A stretch of DNA of 64,000 bases from Phormidium tenue FACHB-1050 (GTDB lineage Bacteria > Cyanobacteriota > Cyanobacteriia > Pseudanabaenales > Pseudanabaenaceae), in NCBI RefSeq assembly GCF_014696925.1, contig NZ_JACJQY010000005.1, positions 62,001 through 126,000 on the forward strand, written 5' to 3'. The translations under genes and the position numbers were made by a program. This document shows positions 1-9,000 of this stretch, piece after piece. The number at the start of each line of letters is the position of its first letter. Positions within the stretch are counted from its first letter, which is position 1. Below the pieces are notes generated by a model. It did no database searches and was not told the DNA's origin. It saw only the letters and a list, made by a program, of their open reading frames with translations.

Positions 1-709
1 CGCCCAAAATCATATCGTCATAGTCGATCGCCCCTTCCTGTCGCAATAGTCGTTCATAGGTTTCATAGAGTCCTGCCGCGATCGCTAAGATATCGCCACC
101 ATCGGGAGCTTCCGCTTCACGCAATTCTGTAGCGCTCAAGCCTGAACTCTTGGCTGTGGCGATCGCCTCTCTCGCTAAACTGGGCAATACATCGGTGCGT
201 AATACCGTTTGTCGTCGCAAGCGTTCCGTATCTTCTCCGTCAAAGTTTTTCCCTTCCAGCAATAGGTCATACAATTTCGGATTTTCCTTAACCCAGATAT
301 TGGTGGCATTGCGAATTAGCTTCTGCTTGAGAGAGTCCGAAATAATTTTAGTTTCTCCTGCCCCAAATCCTGATAGTTCGCGATGGGTGCTGGCAATGTT
401 ATAAGCCAAACTATGCAAAGTACTAACCGTAAAAGAGCTTTGTGGTAAACGCAGATTTTTGAGATGCTCGGATACTTTTTTGCGAATGTTGCTTACCGCC
501 GATCGCGTAAAGGTGACGATTACTAATTGCTTTTGGCGATGCAAATTAAAATTGGCGATCGCGATCGCGGCGGCTACCGCCATACCCGTTGATTTCCCAG
601 CCCCAGGGACTGCGGAAACGGCAAGCTCACCACCCTGCCAATCTGCCATTGTTTGTTGCCCTTTGCGGAGGGTTGAGCGTAATTGATTGAGAGTTTCAGG
701 GGTGACCAT
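1..709 (-). CDS. UvrD/Rep-type superfamily 1 DNA helicase, N-terminal part
   Basis: This reading frame begins with ATG at 709 and is still open at position 1, so only the first 236 residues are visible. The N-terminus has a Q-motif-like GQQTMADWQGGELA stretch followed by the Walker A loop AVPGAGKS (about residues 29-36). Motif Ia follows (VTFTRSAVSNIRKK, then STLHSLAY), and further on comes GAIDYDDM, which fits the UvrD/PcrA family. Such proteins unwind DNA using ATP in repair or replication restart. An in-frame stop lies eight codons upstream of the ATG. Which UvrD subfamily it belongs to cannot be decided without the C-terminal half. A long hairpin lies just upstream. Confidence 0.85.
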   Translation of the reverse strand, partial: MVTPETLNQLRSTLRKGQQTMADWQGGELAVSAVPGAGKSTGMAVAAAIAIANFNLHRQKQLVIVTFTRSAVSNIRKKVSEHLKNLRLPQSSFTVSTLHSLAYNIASTHRELSGFGAGETKIISDSLKQKLIRNATNIWVKENPKLYDLLLEGKNFDGEDTERLRRQTVLRTDVLPSLAREAIATAKSSGLSATELREAEAPDGGDILAIAAGLYETYERLLRQEGAIDYDDMILG

Positions 710-743
710 GACAACTTTGGCGGATGTACATCACGCATTTTAT

Positions 744-804
744 CGCAAAGCCAAAGAAAAGGAGGGCGGCGCTTTGCGCCGCCCTCCTTTTCTTTGGCTT
801 TGCG
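744..804. terminator. Long perfect hairpin (30-bp class)
   Basis: A near-perfect palindrome whose arms read CGCAAAGCCAAAGAAAAGG and its complement, tipped by GGCGGCGCTTTGCGCCGCC. It lies between the helicase start and the end of the methyltransferase gene on the same strand, so it probably terminates transcription from the trmN6 gene. It belongs to the window-wide group of GC-tipped hairpins. Confidence 0.7.
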
Positions 805-833
805 AGAGTGTGCCACTTCGTGGCACACTCTCG
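802..833. terminator. Second abutting hairpin
   Basis: GCGAGAGTGTGCCA and its complement flank a CTTCG loop. The first bases overlap the end of the preceding hairpin, so the two structures are in tandem or mutually exclusive. It sits 7 bp past the stop codon of the minus-strand methyltransferase gene and probably serves as its terminator. Confidence 0.6.
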
Positions 834-839
834 CAGACT

Positions 840-1559
840 CTATAAATTTAGATAGAAGTCTTTCACTAAAGCAATGTAATCTTGCGTGTACAGGTGTTTT
901 CTCTCTTCGATGGTGATCGTCATTGTTTGAGTGGGATATTTCGTGGGGCTTAATTCCAGTAGCATCCGTTTGACTGGACTTTGAGGAGTTGGCTTAACAT
1001 GAACTTGGCGATCGCAGAATAAATTAAAACTTTGAGCTTTAGCGAGAAAATTATTAGCTAAATCGGTGGGATAAATAACTGCTAAATGTCCATTTGGTTT
1101 TAACAATTGCGATGCGATTTGGAGAATATCAGTTTGAGAAAGGCTGTCACTATGTCTTGCTAAGTTTCGGGAATTTTGTGAAGGTTTAAAAGCATTTTCA
1201 AAAAATGGCGGATTAGAAATAATCAAGTCGTATTGCTGAGAACAAGCGATCGCCCAGTCTTGAATACTGGCATGATCGATATTAATGCGATCGCGCCAAG
1301 GCGAACTCTCGATATTCTCTTTAGCCTGTTGATAAGCATCATGATCAATTTCCACTGCATCAATGAAGGTACTTGATGATTGCGATCGCTGAGCCAACAT
1401 TAAAGCCAGCAAGCCTGTACCTGTGCCAATATCCAGAATTTGAGCATTTTCAGGTAGCCTTGCCCATGCCCCTAACAAAATTCCATCTGTCCCTACTTTC
1501 ATCGCACATTTGTCTTGAGCGATCGCAAATTGTTTAAAGTAAAAACAGGAATTTCGCAT
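840..1559 (-). CDS. trmN6: tRNA1(Val) (adenine(37)-N6)-methyltransferase
   Basis: A 239-residue Rossmann-fold methyltransferase of the YfiC/TrmN6 family, which methylates N6 of adenosine 37 in tRNA-Val. The N-terminus (FKQFAIAQDKCAMKVGTDG) matches the conserved opening of the family. Motif I is DIGTGTGLLALML near residue 42, the acidic end of strand beta2 is AVEIDHDA, and the catalytic amino-methyltransferase motif is SNPPFF near residue 114. Length is normal. It is transcribed toward the helicase gene, with two hairpins in between. TrmN6 versus a related N6-methylase is the only real ambiguity. Confidence 0.85.
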   Translation of the reverse strand: MRNSCFYFKQFAIAQDKCAMKVGTDGILLGAWARLPENAQILDIGTGTGLLALMLAQRSQSSSTFIDAVEIDHDAYQQAKENIESSPWRDRINIDHASIQDWAIACSQQYDLIISNPPFFENAFKPSQNSRNLARHSDSLSQTDILQIASQLLKPNGHLAVIYPTDLANNFLAKAQSFNLFCDRQVHVKPTPQSPVKRMLLELSPTKYPTQTMTITIEERKHLYTQDYIALVKDFYLNL

Positions 1560-1611
1560 TTCTCTATTGCTAACCGCTATGATCTCAGCATAATTAAATA
1601 TAAAATCCCAG

Positions 1612-1646
1612 AATCTTTACCGCCTGCTTTGCGGGCGGTAAAGATT
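1612..1646. terminator. Hairpin upstream of trmN6 / pentapeptide gene
   Basis: ATCTTTACCGCC and GGCGGTAAAGAT flank a TGCTTTGC apex in the gap between two divergent genes. No gene ends here, so it may be a leftover of the hairpin repeat family rather than a functional terminator. Confidence 0.5.
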
Positions 1647-1661
1647 TTGGTTCGATGATAC

Positions 1662-1691
1662 TTACCAATTCAACGCAAGTGTGACAACACT
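1662..1691 (+). repeat. Type 1 element fragment abutting a start codon
   Basis: The sequence TACCAATTCAACGCAAGTGT followed by GACAACACT matches the left end of the roughly 107-bp type 1 elements seen elsewhere in the window. It breaks off exactly where the ATG of the pentapeptide-repeat gene begins, so the remnant forms the immediate leader of that gene. Confidence 0.6.
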
Positions 1692-2750
1692 ATGGATGCA
1701 GCACTTACTTCGCAAGATATTTTGCGCCGCTATGCACAGGGCGATCGCGACTTTAGTGGGCTTAATCTGAATGGCATCAAACTTAGCGGTGCAAACCTGA
1801 GTCGTACCGATTGGCTAGATGTTAACTTATCTAAAGCCTATCTTAATAGTACCGTTTTCACCTTTGCTTGTTTGACCCGTGCAAATATGCGCGGAGCCTT
1901 AATGGTGGGGGTAAATCTCTGTGGTGCAAATCTTAATCAAGCAAGCATGAGTAATGTCAATCTATCCAATGCGGATTTGCATGGAGCTAGTTTGCAAGGA
2001 ACGACTCTATTTGGAGCCAATCTGAGCCTTGCTAATTTAATGGATGCGAACTTAATTGATGCGGATATGCGAACCGTGAACTTGAGCGGGGCGAACCTTG
2101 TCGGTGCTTGTATGAAAGGCGCAAATCTCAGACAAGAAAGAGCGATCGGCGATCAACATGAAATTGATGCTGGTAAAAAGAAGCGCAGTACTGCGAATCT
2201 AACGGGTGCAAATCTATCTGGTGCGGACTTGCGCGGTGCAAATTTATCTGGGGCAGATTTACACAAAGCGGATTTAAGGGGAGCAAATCTCCAAGAAGCA
2301 ACTCTCAGTGGGGCTAATCTGATTGAAGCGAAATTAAATAACGCCAATATGCAAGGGGTCTTTCTTTCGGAGGCTAATCTTAGTTGTGCCACGCTTTCAG
2401 GTGCGATTTTAAATAATGCCAAGCTGGAACGCGCCATCTTAATTGATGCAGATTTTAATGGAGTTTCATTGCGAAGTGCGGTTATGGCAGATATTAAGGC
2501 AAGTCGCGTGCAGATGAAAGGAACTGATCTCACGGATGTTAAATTGACTCGAGCCGATCTCAGTCGCGCTAATCTTCATGGGGCAATTATGGTTCGCACT
2601 AATCTTATTGAAGCTTATCTGGCGCGGACAAATCTCGCTAATGCTGACCTGACCGACGCGATTCTCAATCGTGCTGAATTGAGTAGCGCTAATCTTGTCG
2701 GCGCGATTCTCAAGGGTGCGACCCTTCCTGATGGCAAAGTCCATAAATAA
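1692..2750 (+). CDS. Pentapeptide-repeat protein
   Basis: A 352-residue protein made almost wholly of A(N/D)LXX pentapeptides from about residue 25 to the end (for example GANLSGADLRGANLSGADL). This predicts a right-handed quadrilateral beta-helix. A short break rich in K, E and H (about residues 148-165, ERAIGDQHEIDAGKKKRS) splits the helix into two parts. There is no signal peptide or membrane segment, so it is probably cytoplasmic. Cyanobacteria encode many such proteins and most have no known role, so no specific function is assigned. The ATG directly follows a repeat-element remnant, and no good ribosome binding site is visible. Confidence 0.85.
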   Translation: MDAALTSQDILRRYAQGDRDFSGLNLNGIKLSGANLSRTDWLDVNLSKAYLNSTVFTFACLTRANMRGALMVGVNLCGANLNQASMSNVNLSNADLHGASLQGTTLFGANLSLANLMDANLIDADMRTVNLSGANLVGACMKGANLRQERAIGDQHEIDAGKKKRSTANLTGANLSGADLRGANLSGADLHKADLRGANLQEATLSGANLIEAKLNNANMQGVFLSEANLSCATLSGAILNNAKLERAILIDADFNGVSLRSAVMADIKASRVQMKGTDLTDVKLTRADLSRANLHGAIMVRTNLIEAYLARTNLANADLTDAILNRAELSSANLVGAILKGATLPDGKVHK

Positions 2751-2810
2751 ATAGGACTTACGCAAAAACAAAACAGCCCTCATTAAACCTAGTTAAGTCA
2801 ACAATTAATC

Positions 2811-2891
2811 GCCCCCTAACCCCCAATTCTGGGGGAACAAGATAATAAAATCCTTTCAAAGTCCCCCAGAATTGGGGGATTTAGGGGGCTT
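2811..2891. repeat. Inverted repeat of the CCCCCAATTCTGGGGG type
   Basis: Two inverted arms (GCCCCCTAACCCCCAATTCT and its near complement AGAATTGGGGGATTTAGGGG) are separated by about 30 bp. Each arm also carries a CCCCCAGAATTGGGGG-like palindrome. Repeats of this form are common in cyanobacterial intergenic DNA. The 316-bp gap between the pentapeptide and TPR-CHAT genes holds nothing else recognisable. Confidence 0.7.
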
Positions 2892-3066
2892 AGATACATT
2901 GATACAAAAACGGAGAGGCTTGTGTGTACAAGGTAGATACTGGGAGAGGGACTAGGGATGAGGGTTTCAGGGTTTTATACGTAAATTCTAAATAAATCTA
3001 AAGGGTAAGATTGGATGGGCTTCACCCATCCTAAATATAATTGTTATAAAACTTGAGGATAAGGTC

Positions 3067-5724
3067 ATGACTTCTCGGTTCTATGCGCTGACACTTGTAT
3101 TGGCAACTGGACTTGGTGGAATCGTACTACCACCTGATCAGTCCTTTGTGAACGCTCAAACGCAAACAACTCAAACTCGCAAAGCAGAAGCGGATCGCCT
3201 GTTGGATTTGGGAACTCAGCAATATAAACTCAGCCAGTTTGAACCTGCATTGCAATCATGGCAACAAGCCTTAGTCATCTATCAAGAAATCAAAGATCGC
3301 CAGAAAGAAGGAATATTGCATGGAAATCTAGGCAAAACATACGAATCGCTGGGGCAGTACGAGCAAGCGATCGCTTCTCATCGCCAGAGTTTAGCGATCG
3401 CGAAGGAGCTAGGCGATCGCCGTAGCGAAGGAGAGTCTCTGATCAATCTCGGTGTGGTCTACCGCGCTCTGGGTAACTACTCACAAGCGATCGCCCACCA
3501 TGAGCAAAGCTTAGTGATTACCCGTGAGACTGGCAATCGCCGTGGTGAAGGATCAGCTTTGGGTAATTTGGGAATGAATTACTATGCTCAGGGCGACTAT
3601 GTGAAAGCGATCTCATTTCACGAGCAACGTTTAGCCATTGCCCTCGAAATCAAAGACCGTCAAGGGGAAGGCAATGCCATGGGTAATCTCGGAAATGCCT
3701 ATCGCGCTCAGGGTAACTTTGCTAAAGCCATTGAGTATCAAGAAAAGCGTTTAGCGATTACCCGTGAGATCAAAGAAATACGCGGAGAAGGACAGGCTCT
3801 TGGCTTTTTAGGACTAGTTTATCGCTCTCTTGGGGACTATCCCAAATCGATTAGCTATTACAAGCAGAGCTTAGCGATCGCCATTAAGATCAATGATCGA
3901 CTGAGTAGAGCCAAGTCCCTCGGTTATTTAGGTAATGCTTACTACGATCAGGGTAACTATCAGGAGGCAATTAAATATCACCAGTCGAGTTTGGAGGCGG
4001 CGCGAGAAATTAGCGATCGCCGTGGTGAAGGAAAATCACTGGGATATCTAGGGAATGCTTACGAAGCTCAGGGTAATTATGATGAAGCCATCAAATACTA
4101 TGAGTCAAGTTTAAAAATTGCCCGTGAAGTTAATGATCGCCGTGGTGAAGGGAAAACACTGGGTTCTATGGGAAGTGCCTATTATGCCCTTGGTAACTAT
4201 ACGAAAGCGATCGACTACCATAACGCAGGATTAGAGATCGCCCGTAAGATCAAAAACCGTGATGGTGAAAGAATGGCTCTAAATCAGATCGGCTTGACCC
4301 TTGAAAAACAAAAACAAACGGATTTGTCCATTGTTTTCTACAAGCAATCAGTCAACATCAGTGAAGCGATCCGTCAAGATATTCGTAAACTTGATCGAGA
4401 TTTACAGAATTCCTATTTAAGTAATGTGGAAGGTTCTTACCGTCGCCTTGCCGACCTATTACTCCAACAAGGGCGAGTTATGGAAGCTCTGCAAGTTCTC
4501 GATCTCCTCAAGGTGCAGGAACTAGAGGACTATCTTAAAAACATTAAAGGAAGCGATCGCACTGCTCAAGGGGTAAGAATTTTAGAACCAGAGAAAGCGA
4601 TTAGCGATAAGCTGTTAGCGGTTAGCTTTAAAAATAGTCCTGAAATTAACGACCTACTTGCTAAGCAGATCCAACAGCTTCCCAAATCAGAAATCAACAA
4701 AGTCCCCGACTATCTCCAACAAATCCCACAGGGGACTGTGCTACTTTATCCGCTGATTTTAAGCGATCGCCTTGAAATCATCCTCTTCTCACCCAATACT
4801 CTCCCAATCAGTCGCTCTGTGAAAATCTCTAAGGATAACCTAGAAGCTTTAATTTCTAACTTTAGGGATGGGGTTCGTGATGTTAGTTCCGAAGATGTCA
4901 AAGATCCTGCCACTGCACTCTATACTCTGCTGATTAAACCCATCGAATCGGAACTTGCTCAAGCCAAAGCTCAAACTATCCTCTATGCTCCTGATGGACA
5001 GCTACGCTATGTTCCTCTCGCGGCTCTCTACAATGGCAAGCAATGGCTAGTGGAGAAATATCGAATTAGTAATCTCATCGCCTATAGCCTCTCCGACTTT
5101 TCTCCTCAACCCAAAACTCAACCCAGCATCTTAGCAGGAGCATTTGGCGGAAGAGAAGGAGAGCAAAAATTTGGACAAGTTGCTTTACCTGCAACACTTA
5201 CCGAGGTCAAAACGATTGCTAAAAAATTCCAAAACTCTGTTGCTTTAACTGAAGATAACTTTAGTCGCCAAGCGATCGAATCGAAACTAAAAAATCATAA
5301 TATTATTCACCTTGCCACCCATGCAGAATTCAATACAGGTGCGCCAGATAACTCCTTTATTATTTTTGGTAATGGCGACAAAATCCGTCTTCATGAAATC
5401 ACGGATTGGCAAATCCCCAATGTGGATTTGATCATCTTAAGTGCCTGTCAGACTGGATTAGGTGCTTTTGGTAGTGGTGTAGAAATCTTAGGATTTGGTT
5501 ATCAGGTGCAAAAGGCAGGGGCTAAAAATGCGATCGCTTCTCTTTGGTCGGTTAATGATGTGGGGACAGGTTCGCTGATGACTGCTTTTTATGCGGAATT
5601 GCAAAAAGAGAATGTGGCTATTTCTGAGTCATTAAGGCGATCGCAAATTGCTTTGATCAAGTCTCAAGACTATAACCATCCATACTTTTGGTCAGCATTT
5701 TTTGCGATCGGCAATGGGTTGTAG
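3067..5724 (+). CDS. Secreted TPR-CHAT domain protein (caspase-like fold)
   Basis: An 885-residue protein. Residues 1-31 look like an export signal with a predicted cut near FVNAQ. About ten 40-residue tetratricopeptide repeats of the Kinesin-light-chain/LGN type follow (A-X-NLGNAYYAQGNYxKAI), and then a C-terminal CHAT domain from about residue 600. CHAT domains share the caspase fold. The expected catalytic pair is visible as His in HLATHAEF (about residue 752) and Cys in LSACQTGLG (about residue 794), so it may be an active cysteine peptidase. Its substrate is unknown. A second protein with a similar start (NEADRLLDLG) is cut off at the right edge. Confidence 0.88.
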   Translation: MTSRFYALTLVLATGLGGIVLPPDQSFVNAQTQTTQTRKAEADRLLDLGTQQYKLSQFEPALQSWQQALVIYQEIKDRQKEGILHGNLGKTYESLGQYEQAIASHRQSLAIAKELGDRRSEGESLINLGVVYRALGNYSQAIAHHEQSLVITRETGNRRGEGSALGNLGMNYYAQGDYVKAISFHEQRLAIALEIKDRQGEGNAMGNLGNAYRAQGNFAKAIEYQEKRLAITREIKEIRGEGQALGFLGLVYRSLGDYPKSISYYKQSLAIAIKINDRLSRAKSLGYLGNAYYDQGNYQEAIKYHQSSLEAAREISDRRGEGKSLGYLGNAYEAQGNYDEAIKYYESSLKIAREVNDRRGEGKTLGSMGSAYYALGNYTKAIDYHNAGLEIARKIKNRDGERMALNQIGLTLEKQKQTDLSIVFYKQSVNISEAIRQDIRKLDRDLQNSYLSNVEGSYRRLADLLLQQGRVMEALQVLDLLKVQELEDYLKNIKGSDRTAQGVRILEPEKAISDKLLAVSFKNSPEINDLLAKQIQQLPKSEINKVPDYLQQIPQGTVLLYPLILSDRLEIILFSPNTLPISRSVKISKDNLEALISNFRDGVRDVSSEDVKDPATALYTLLIKPIESELAQAKAQTILYAPDGQLRYVPLAALYNGKQWLVEKYRISNLIAYSLSDFSPQPKTQPSILAGAFGGREGEQKFGQVALPATLTEVKTIAKKFQNSVALTEDNFSRQAIESKLKNHNIIHLATHAEFNTGAPDNSFIIFGNGDKIRLHEITDWQIPNVDLIILSACQTGLGAFGSGVEILGFGYQVQKAGAKNAIASLWSVNDVGTGSLMTAFYAELQKENVAISESLRRSQIALIKSQDYNHPYFWSAFFAIGNGL

Positions 5725-5729
5725 ACATA

Positions 5730-5846
5730 TGGCAAAGCAAGTTTTGCTTAGGAAATAAACCCCAAAAAGCAAGTAGCGGCGCGAAGCGCCGCTACTTGCT
5801 TTTTGGGGTTTGGTTGGTACTAGCTAACTCTTTTTTTGCTATATAT
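5730..5846. mobile_element. Type 2 short element with hairpin core
   Basis: It begins six bases after the TPR-CHAT stop codon and ends in TTGCTATATA, the right end shared with other type 2 copies. The core 5757-5811 is a near-perfect hairpin with arms AAACCCCAAAAAGCAAGTAG and complement, tipped by CGGCGCGAAGCGCCG. It probably also terminates the upstream gene. Confidence 0.65.
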
Positions 5847-5853
5847 TGTTATT

Positions 5854-5996
5854 ACTGATGTTACGTGGAACCCTCATCCCCCAACCCCTTCTCCCGCAGG
5901 AGAAGGGGAGCAAAATCCATATTATTTTCTTGTTCCCCTCTCCTGCGGGAGAGGGGCTAGGGGTGAGGGCTTTACAGACTTCCACGTAACACCAGT
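5854..5996. mobile_element. 143-bp element with 17-bp terminal inverted repeats
   Basis: The left end ACTGATGTTACGTGGAA (5854-5870) is matched, with one mismatch, by the inverted right end TTCCACGTAACACCAGT (5980-5996). Inside are two oppositely oriented copies of the CCCTCACCCCTAGCCCC / CTCCCGCAGGAG repeat. Bases TATT flank both ends and may be a target duplication. It encodes nothing, so it is a MITE-like insertion. Together with the type 2 element it fills the 315-bp gap before the kinase gene. Confidence 0.7.
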
Positions 5997-6039
5997 TATT
6001 ACTTATAGGCTCATTTAAAATATTTTTTTAGCGATCGCA

Positions 6040-9000
6040 ATGACCATTCTTTCTAAATACGAAGAATTAACGCAAATCTATGATGGGGTAAGCTCTCAAG
6101 TTTATAGCGCTCGATATATAGAAAGTGGTCAAGCAGTAATCCTCAAAGTTTTAAAAGCCGCATATCCAACACCAGAAGAAATTCGACGTTATCGACAGGA
6201 ATATCACCTTGCCCATCAACTGCAACTACCCAAGGTGATCAAGGCTTTACAACTAGAAGAATGGCAGAGAACCCTAGTAATTGTTTTTGAAGACTTTGGT
6301 GGGACTTCTCTTTCGCAATTACTCAAACAATATCCGCAGGGTGTACCACTAGACTTATTTTTTACACTCGCTTTCAAACTAGCAAATGCCCTAGGTCAAA
6401 TCCATAGCCAATCAATCATTCATAAAGATATTAACCCAGCCAATATCGCTTTTAACCCCAAAACAAAGGTACTTAAACTGATTGATCTCGGTATCTCCAC
6501 CCAACTCAGTCGAGAGAACCCCATACTGCAAGCTCCTAACACGCTTGAAGGAACCTTACCTTACCTTTCGCCTGAACAGACTGGACGAATGAATCGATCG
6601 CTAGACTATCGCACTGATTTTTATTCATTAGGAGTAACTTTCTATGAATTATTGGCAGGTAGATTGCCTTTTCAAAGTTCCGATTCGATGGAGTTGATCT
6701 ATTGCCATATTGCTAAACAGCCAGATTCTTTACTAGAGATTAAGAAAGGACAAATTCCTGCCATGTTGGTGGAAATAGTCAATAAGCTGATGGCAAAAAA
6801 TGCCGAAGATCGCTATCAAAGTGCATGGGGATTAAAGGCGGATTTAGAGGAAAGTTGGGTACATTGGGAAAGAACAGGGGCGATCGCCAGATTTACACTA
6901 GGAAGATTTGATATCCCCGATCAATTTCAAATTCCTCAAAAACTCTATGGGCGCGATCGGGAAATCAACCAACTCCTATCATCCTTTGAACGGGTTGTGA
7001 CTCCAGCATTAGAAGTAAAGGGGGATAGACACAAGACCGAATTAGTCTTAGTCACGGGTTATTCTGGCATTGGCAAATCGGCAGTTGTGCGATCGCTATA
7101 TCAACCGATTACAGCAAAGCGCGGCTATTTTATTACAGGCAAGTTCGATCAGTTTCAACGTAATATTCCCTACTCAGCATTAGTTAATGCCTTAGCGGAG
7201 CTAGTCAAACAAGTACTAGGGGAATCGGAGGCAGTACTGCAACAATGTCGCGATCGCTTGGTAGTCGCCTTGGGCAGCAACGGCAAAGTGATCACAGATA
7301 TCATTCCTGATTTGGAATTGATTATCGGTGCTCAACCTCCCGTGCCGATGTTAGGCTCGGCTGAAACTAAAAACCGCTTTCATCTAGTATTTCAAAGATT
7401 TATCCAAGTGTTTTGTAGCCCCGAACATCCTTTGGTGCTATTTCTCGATGATATGCAGTGGGCGGATCTTGCCACTTTAGAATTATTAGAAAAGCTGTTA
7501 GGCGATCGCCAAATTCAAAATCTATTGGTAATCGCCGCCTATCGTGATAATGAAGTTACAACAAGTCATCCCCTGACTTTAGTAATTAATCAATTACAGG
7601 ATAAAGGAGTCAATTTAGAACAGATTACGCTAGCACCATTGGCAATTGAGCAAATCGAGCAATTGATTGCCGATACATTGCATCAAACGACGCTCAATAT
7701 CAAAGGTTTAGCCGAATTAGTCATCCGCAAAACTGAAGGCAATCCTTTTTTTATTAATCAGTTTCTCAAAACTCTCTACAATGAGAACTTACTGAGTTTT
7801 AATTATGGTTTTAGGGAATGGGTTTGGGAATTAGACAAAATTGAGCAAATGGGTTTCACCGATAATGTGGTGGAACTGATGGTCGGGCAATTGCAGAAAC
7901 TCCCCAAGTCATTGCAGGAAGTCCTATCAATTGCGGCTTATTTAGGTACAGAGTTTGATCTCAGCACCCTCTCACTAGTGCAAAATCGCCCTGCACAGGA
8001 GATCTTCGAGGATCTCAAACTTGCGATCAAACAGGGATTTGCGATCGCGCGATCGCCCTTTGATGACAACATCCTCATTCAAGATTATCAATTCGGACAT
8101 GCTCGCATTCAGCAAGCCGCCTATGCCCTCATTCCTGAACAGGAGTGCAATCCCACCCACTATCGCATTGGACAGTTATTGCTGCAACATTGGTCAGAGG
8201 CAACCCAATCCGAACAGATTTTTACGCTAGTTAAACATCTCAATGATGGGATTACCTTAATCACTAATCAACCTGAACGCGATCGCTTAGCCCAACTCAA
8301 TCTCTTGGCAAGTCGTAAAGCTAAGTTAGCAAACGCCTATCAATCCGCCTATGAATATGCCGAAATCGGACTAGACTTGCTAGATAGCACCGCTTGGCAA
8401 GAACATTATGCGATGACTTTACAGTTACATGAGCTTGCCGCCGAAACTGCATCCCTATGTAGCAAATTTGAGAGCACGGATTTGTACGTGGGTACGATTA
8501 TTCACCATGCTAAAAGCATCCTTGATCAAGTATCTGCTTACATTATCAAAATTCAATCTTTAACTTTTCAGAATCAATTTGCTGAGGCGATCACCATTTC
8601 TCAAGTGATTCTCCAAAAACTGGGAGTGCAATTTCCTGAAGTGATTACGTCCGAATTAGGACTACAGGCAATTCAACAGATCAAAAATTTAATCGGCGAT
8701 CGCGTAATTGCTGATTTGGGGGATTTGCCTGCGATGCGAGACCCTGAAGCGCTGGCGATGACTCAGATTGCGGCGATGACAATTCCCGCTTGCCATATTC
8801 TCAGCGCACCGATCTATCCCTTGGTGATGACCTTACAGGTGCGGTTATCAGTTCAATATGGAAATAGTCCTAGGTCTGCTTTTAGCTATGCTGCCTATGG
8901 CGTTTTCCTGATTATCAACTTACAAGATATTGATGCTGCGATCAAGTTTAGCCGCCTTGCCTATCATCTCGCTTCTAAACCCGAAGCCAAAGATATTCGT

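Noticed and set aside
150-686. Two short plus-strand frames at 150-404 and 459-686
   Set aside because: They lie antisense to the continuous UvrD-type helicase frame, which has clear motifs; the short frames have none.
2153-2783. Minus-strand frames inside the pentapeptide-repeat gene
   Set aside because: They arise from the repetitive codon pattern of the A(N/D)LXX repeats and have no independent support.
5836-6018. A 60-residue frame starting at 5836
   Set aside because: It is the translation of the inverted-repeat element (HPPTPSPAGEGEQ-type residues), not a gene.
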